DNA of 64,000 nucleotides from Crocodylus rhombifer (Eukaryota; Chordata; Crocodylia; Crocodylidae), in contig JAVSML010019046.1 in assembly GCA_038503035.1 (NCBI GenBank), positions 6,602 through 70,601 on the forward strand, written 5' to 3'. Within the stretch, counting starts at the first letter, position 1, and each line of letters begins with the position of its first letter. The notes beneath the pieces are model-generated. The model saw nothing but the letters and a program-made list of their open reading frames with translations. It did no database searches and was not told the origin of the DNA. Below are positions 63,613 to 64,000 of this stretch, piece after piece. A program made the position numbers and the translations under genes.

Positions 63613-64000
63613 GGGCTTGTCTTCATGAGACATTTACTGTGCTGATGACTAATTAGCTCTGCAGTAAAGTCTCAGCATCTACACATGAGGCCCTATAAGG
63701 CTGAAGTAGATAAATAAATGCCATTGTAGGTTAATACTTGTAAACACAAGTACTATCCTGCAGCTGCATTATTTTGTGAACCACAGTGTACATGTAGACA
63801 CTGATGGGACTGGCTAGGGCACAAGAGTGCTTCAGTGCAGAAGCTGCCTGCCAGCTAGCCCCATGCTGGAGCACTTGTGTGCTCCAGCCAGTCCCTTTGC
63901 AGCACATTGAACCAGGTTGGAGCAGCCCCTGGTTGGTAGTCTGACCCCTCGGACTTCTTGGCAGCTAGGGCTGTTCCAACCTGGGTGAACATGCTGTGCA
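63613..64000. mobile_element. MITE-A copy, cut by the window end
   Basis: Starts GGGCTTGTCTTCATGAG. The arm contains ACTAATTAGCTCTGCAGTAA and AGTCTCAGCATCTACACATG without interruption. The centre carries GACTGGCTAGGGCACAAGAG, GCCAGCTAGCCCC and AGCACATTGAACCAGG, shared with other copies. Confidence 0.65.

Overview
The window looks like gene-poor nuclear DNA of a reptile, most likely a crocodilian, with a turtle as the main alternative. The reasons are the many CR1 LINE fragments ending in short 3' tails of the TCTATGA type, the dense short non-autonomous DNA transposons with hAT-type ends, microsatellites, AT-rich intergenic DNA, and a decayed Ty3/gypsy-like element of a deuterostome lineage. 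I found no intact cellular gene. One short segment (45322-45397) has strong splice signals and one open frame. Nearly every long open frame is either a CR1 or gypsy relic or a chance frame in GC-rich repeat DNA. The organism call is an inference.

Layout: 0-10 kb carries a CR1 piece, an 891-bp hAT element with 8-bp target duplications (1620-2510), a pair of related 185-bp MITEs (5148 and 5999), an inverted pair of another MITE (7480-7960) and a 269-bp hAT (9470-9738). 11.6-15.5 kb is a minus-strand gypsy retrotransposon relic: gag, protease, integrase, then reverse transcriptase. Integrase before RT is the Ty1/copia-like order that defines the Gmr1 group, and the gag looks like the ancestor of the vertebrate SCAN domain. 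16-35 kb is mostly single-copy AT-rich DNA with old CR1s, one of them (23386-25503) split by a foldback MITE.

35.7-38.6 kb holds an hAT nested in a second MITE type, plus a 151-bp MITE flanked by unusually long 9-10 bp duplications. 38.6-43 kb is featureless apart from a CTCF-like motif. 43-50 kb has a long-TIR hAT, two tail-to-tail CR1s flanking the candidate exon, another hAT with TSDs, and a MITE inserted within a MITE. 50-64 kb has further MITEs of the TCTACATG family, a CR1 split by an hAT at a TTCTAGA-type site, GC-rich repeat blocks, and a last hAT nested in a sauropsid repeat.

Nothing here works as a pathway. The elements form a nested record of successive transposition waves: older CR1 and SINE-like pieces and the gypsy copy, then several hAT-type MITE families inserted into them. 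Boundaries were read by eye from terminal inverted repeats and flanking duplications; family assignments were not checked against any database.
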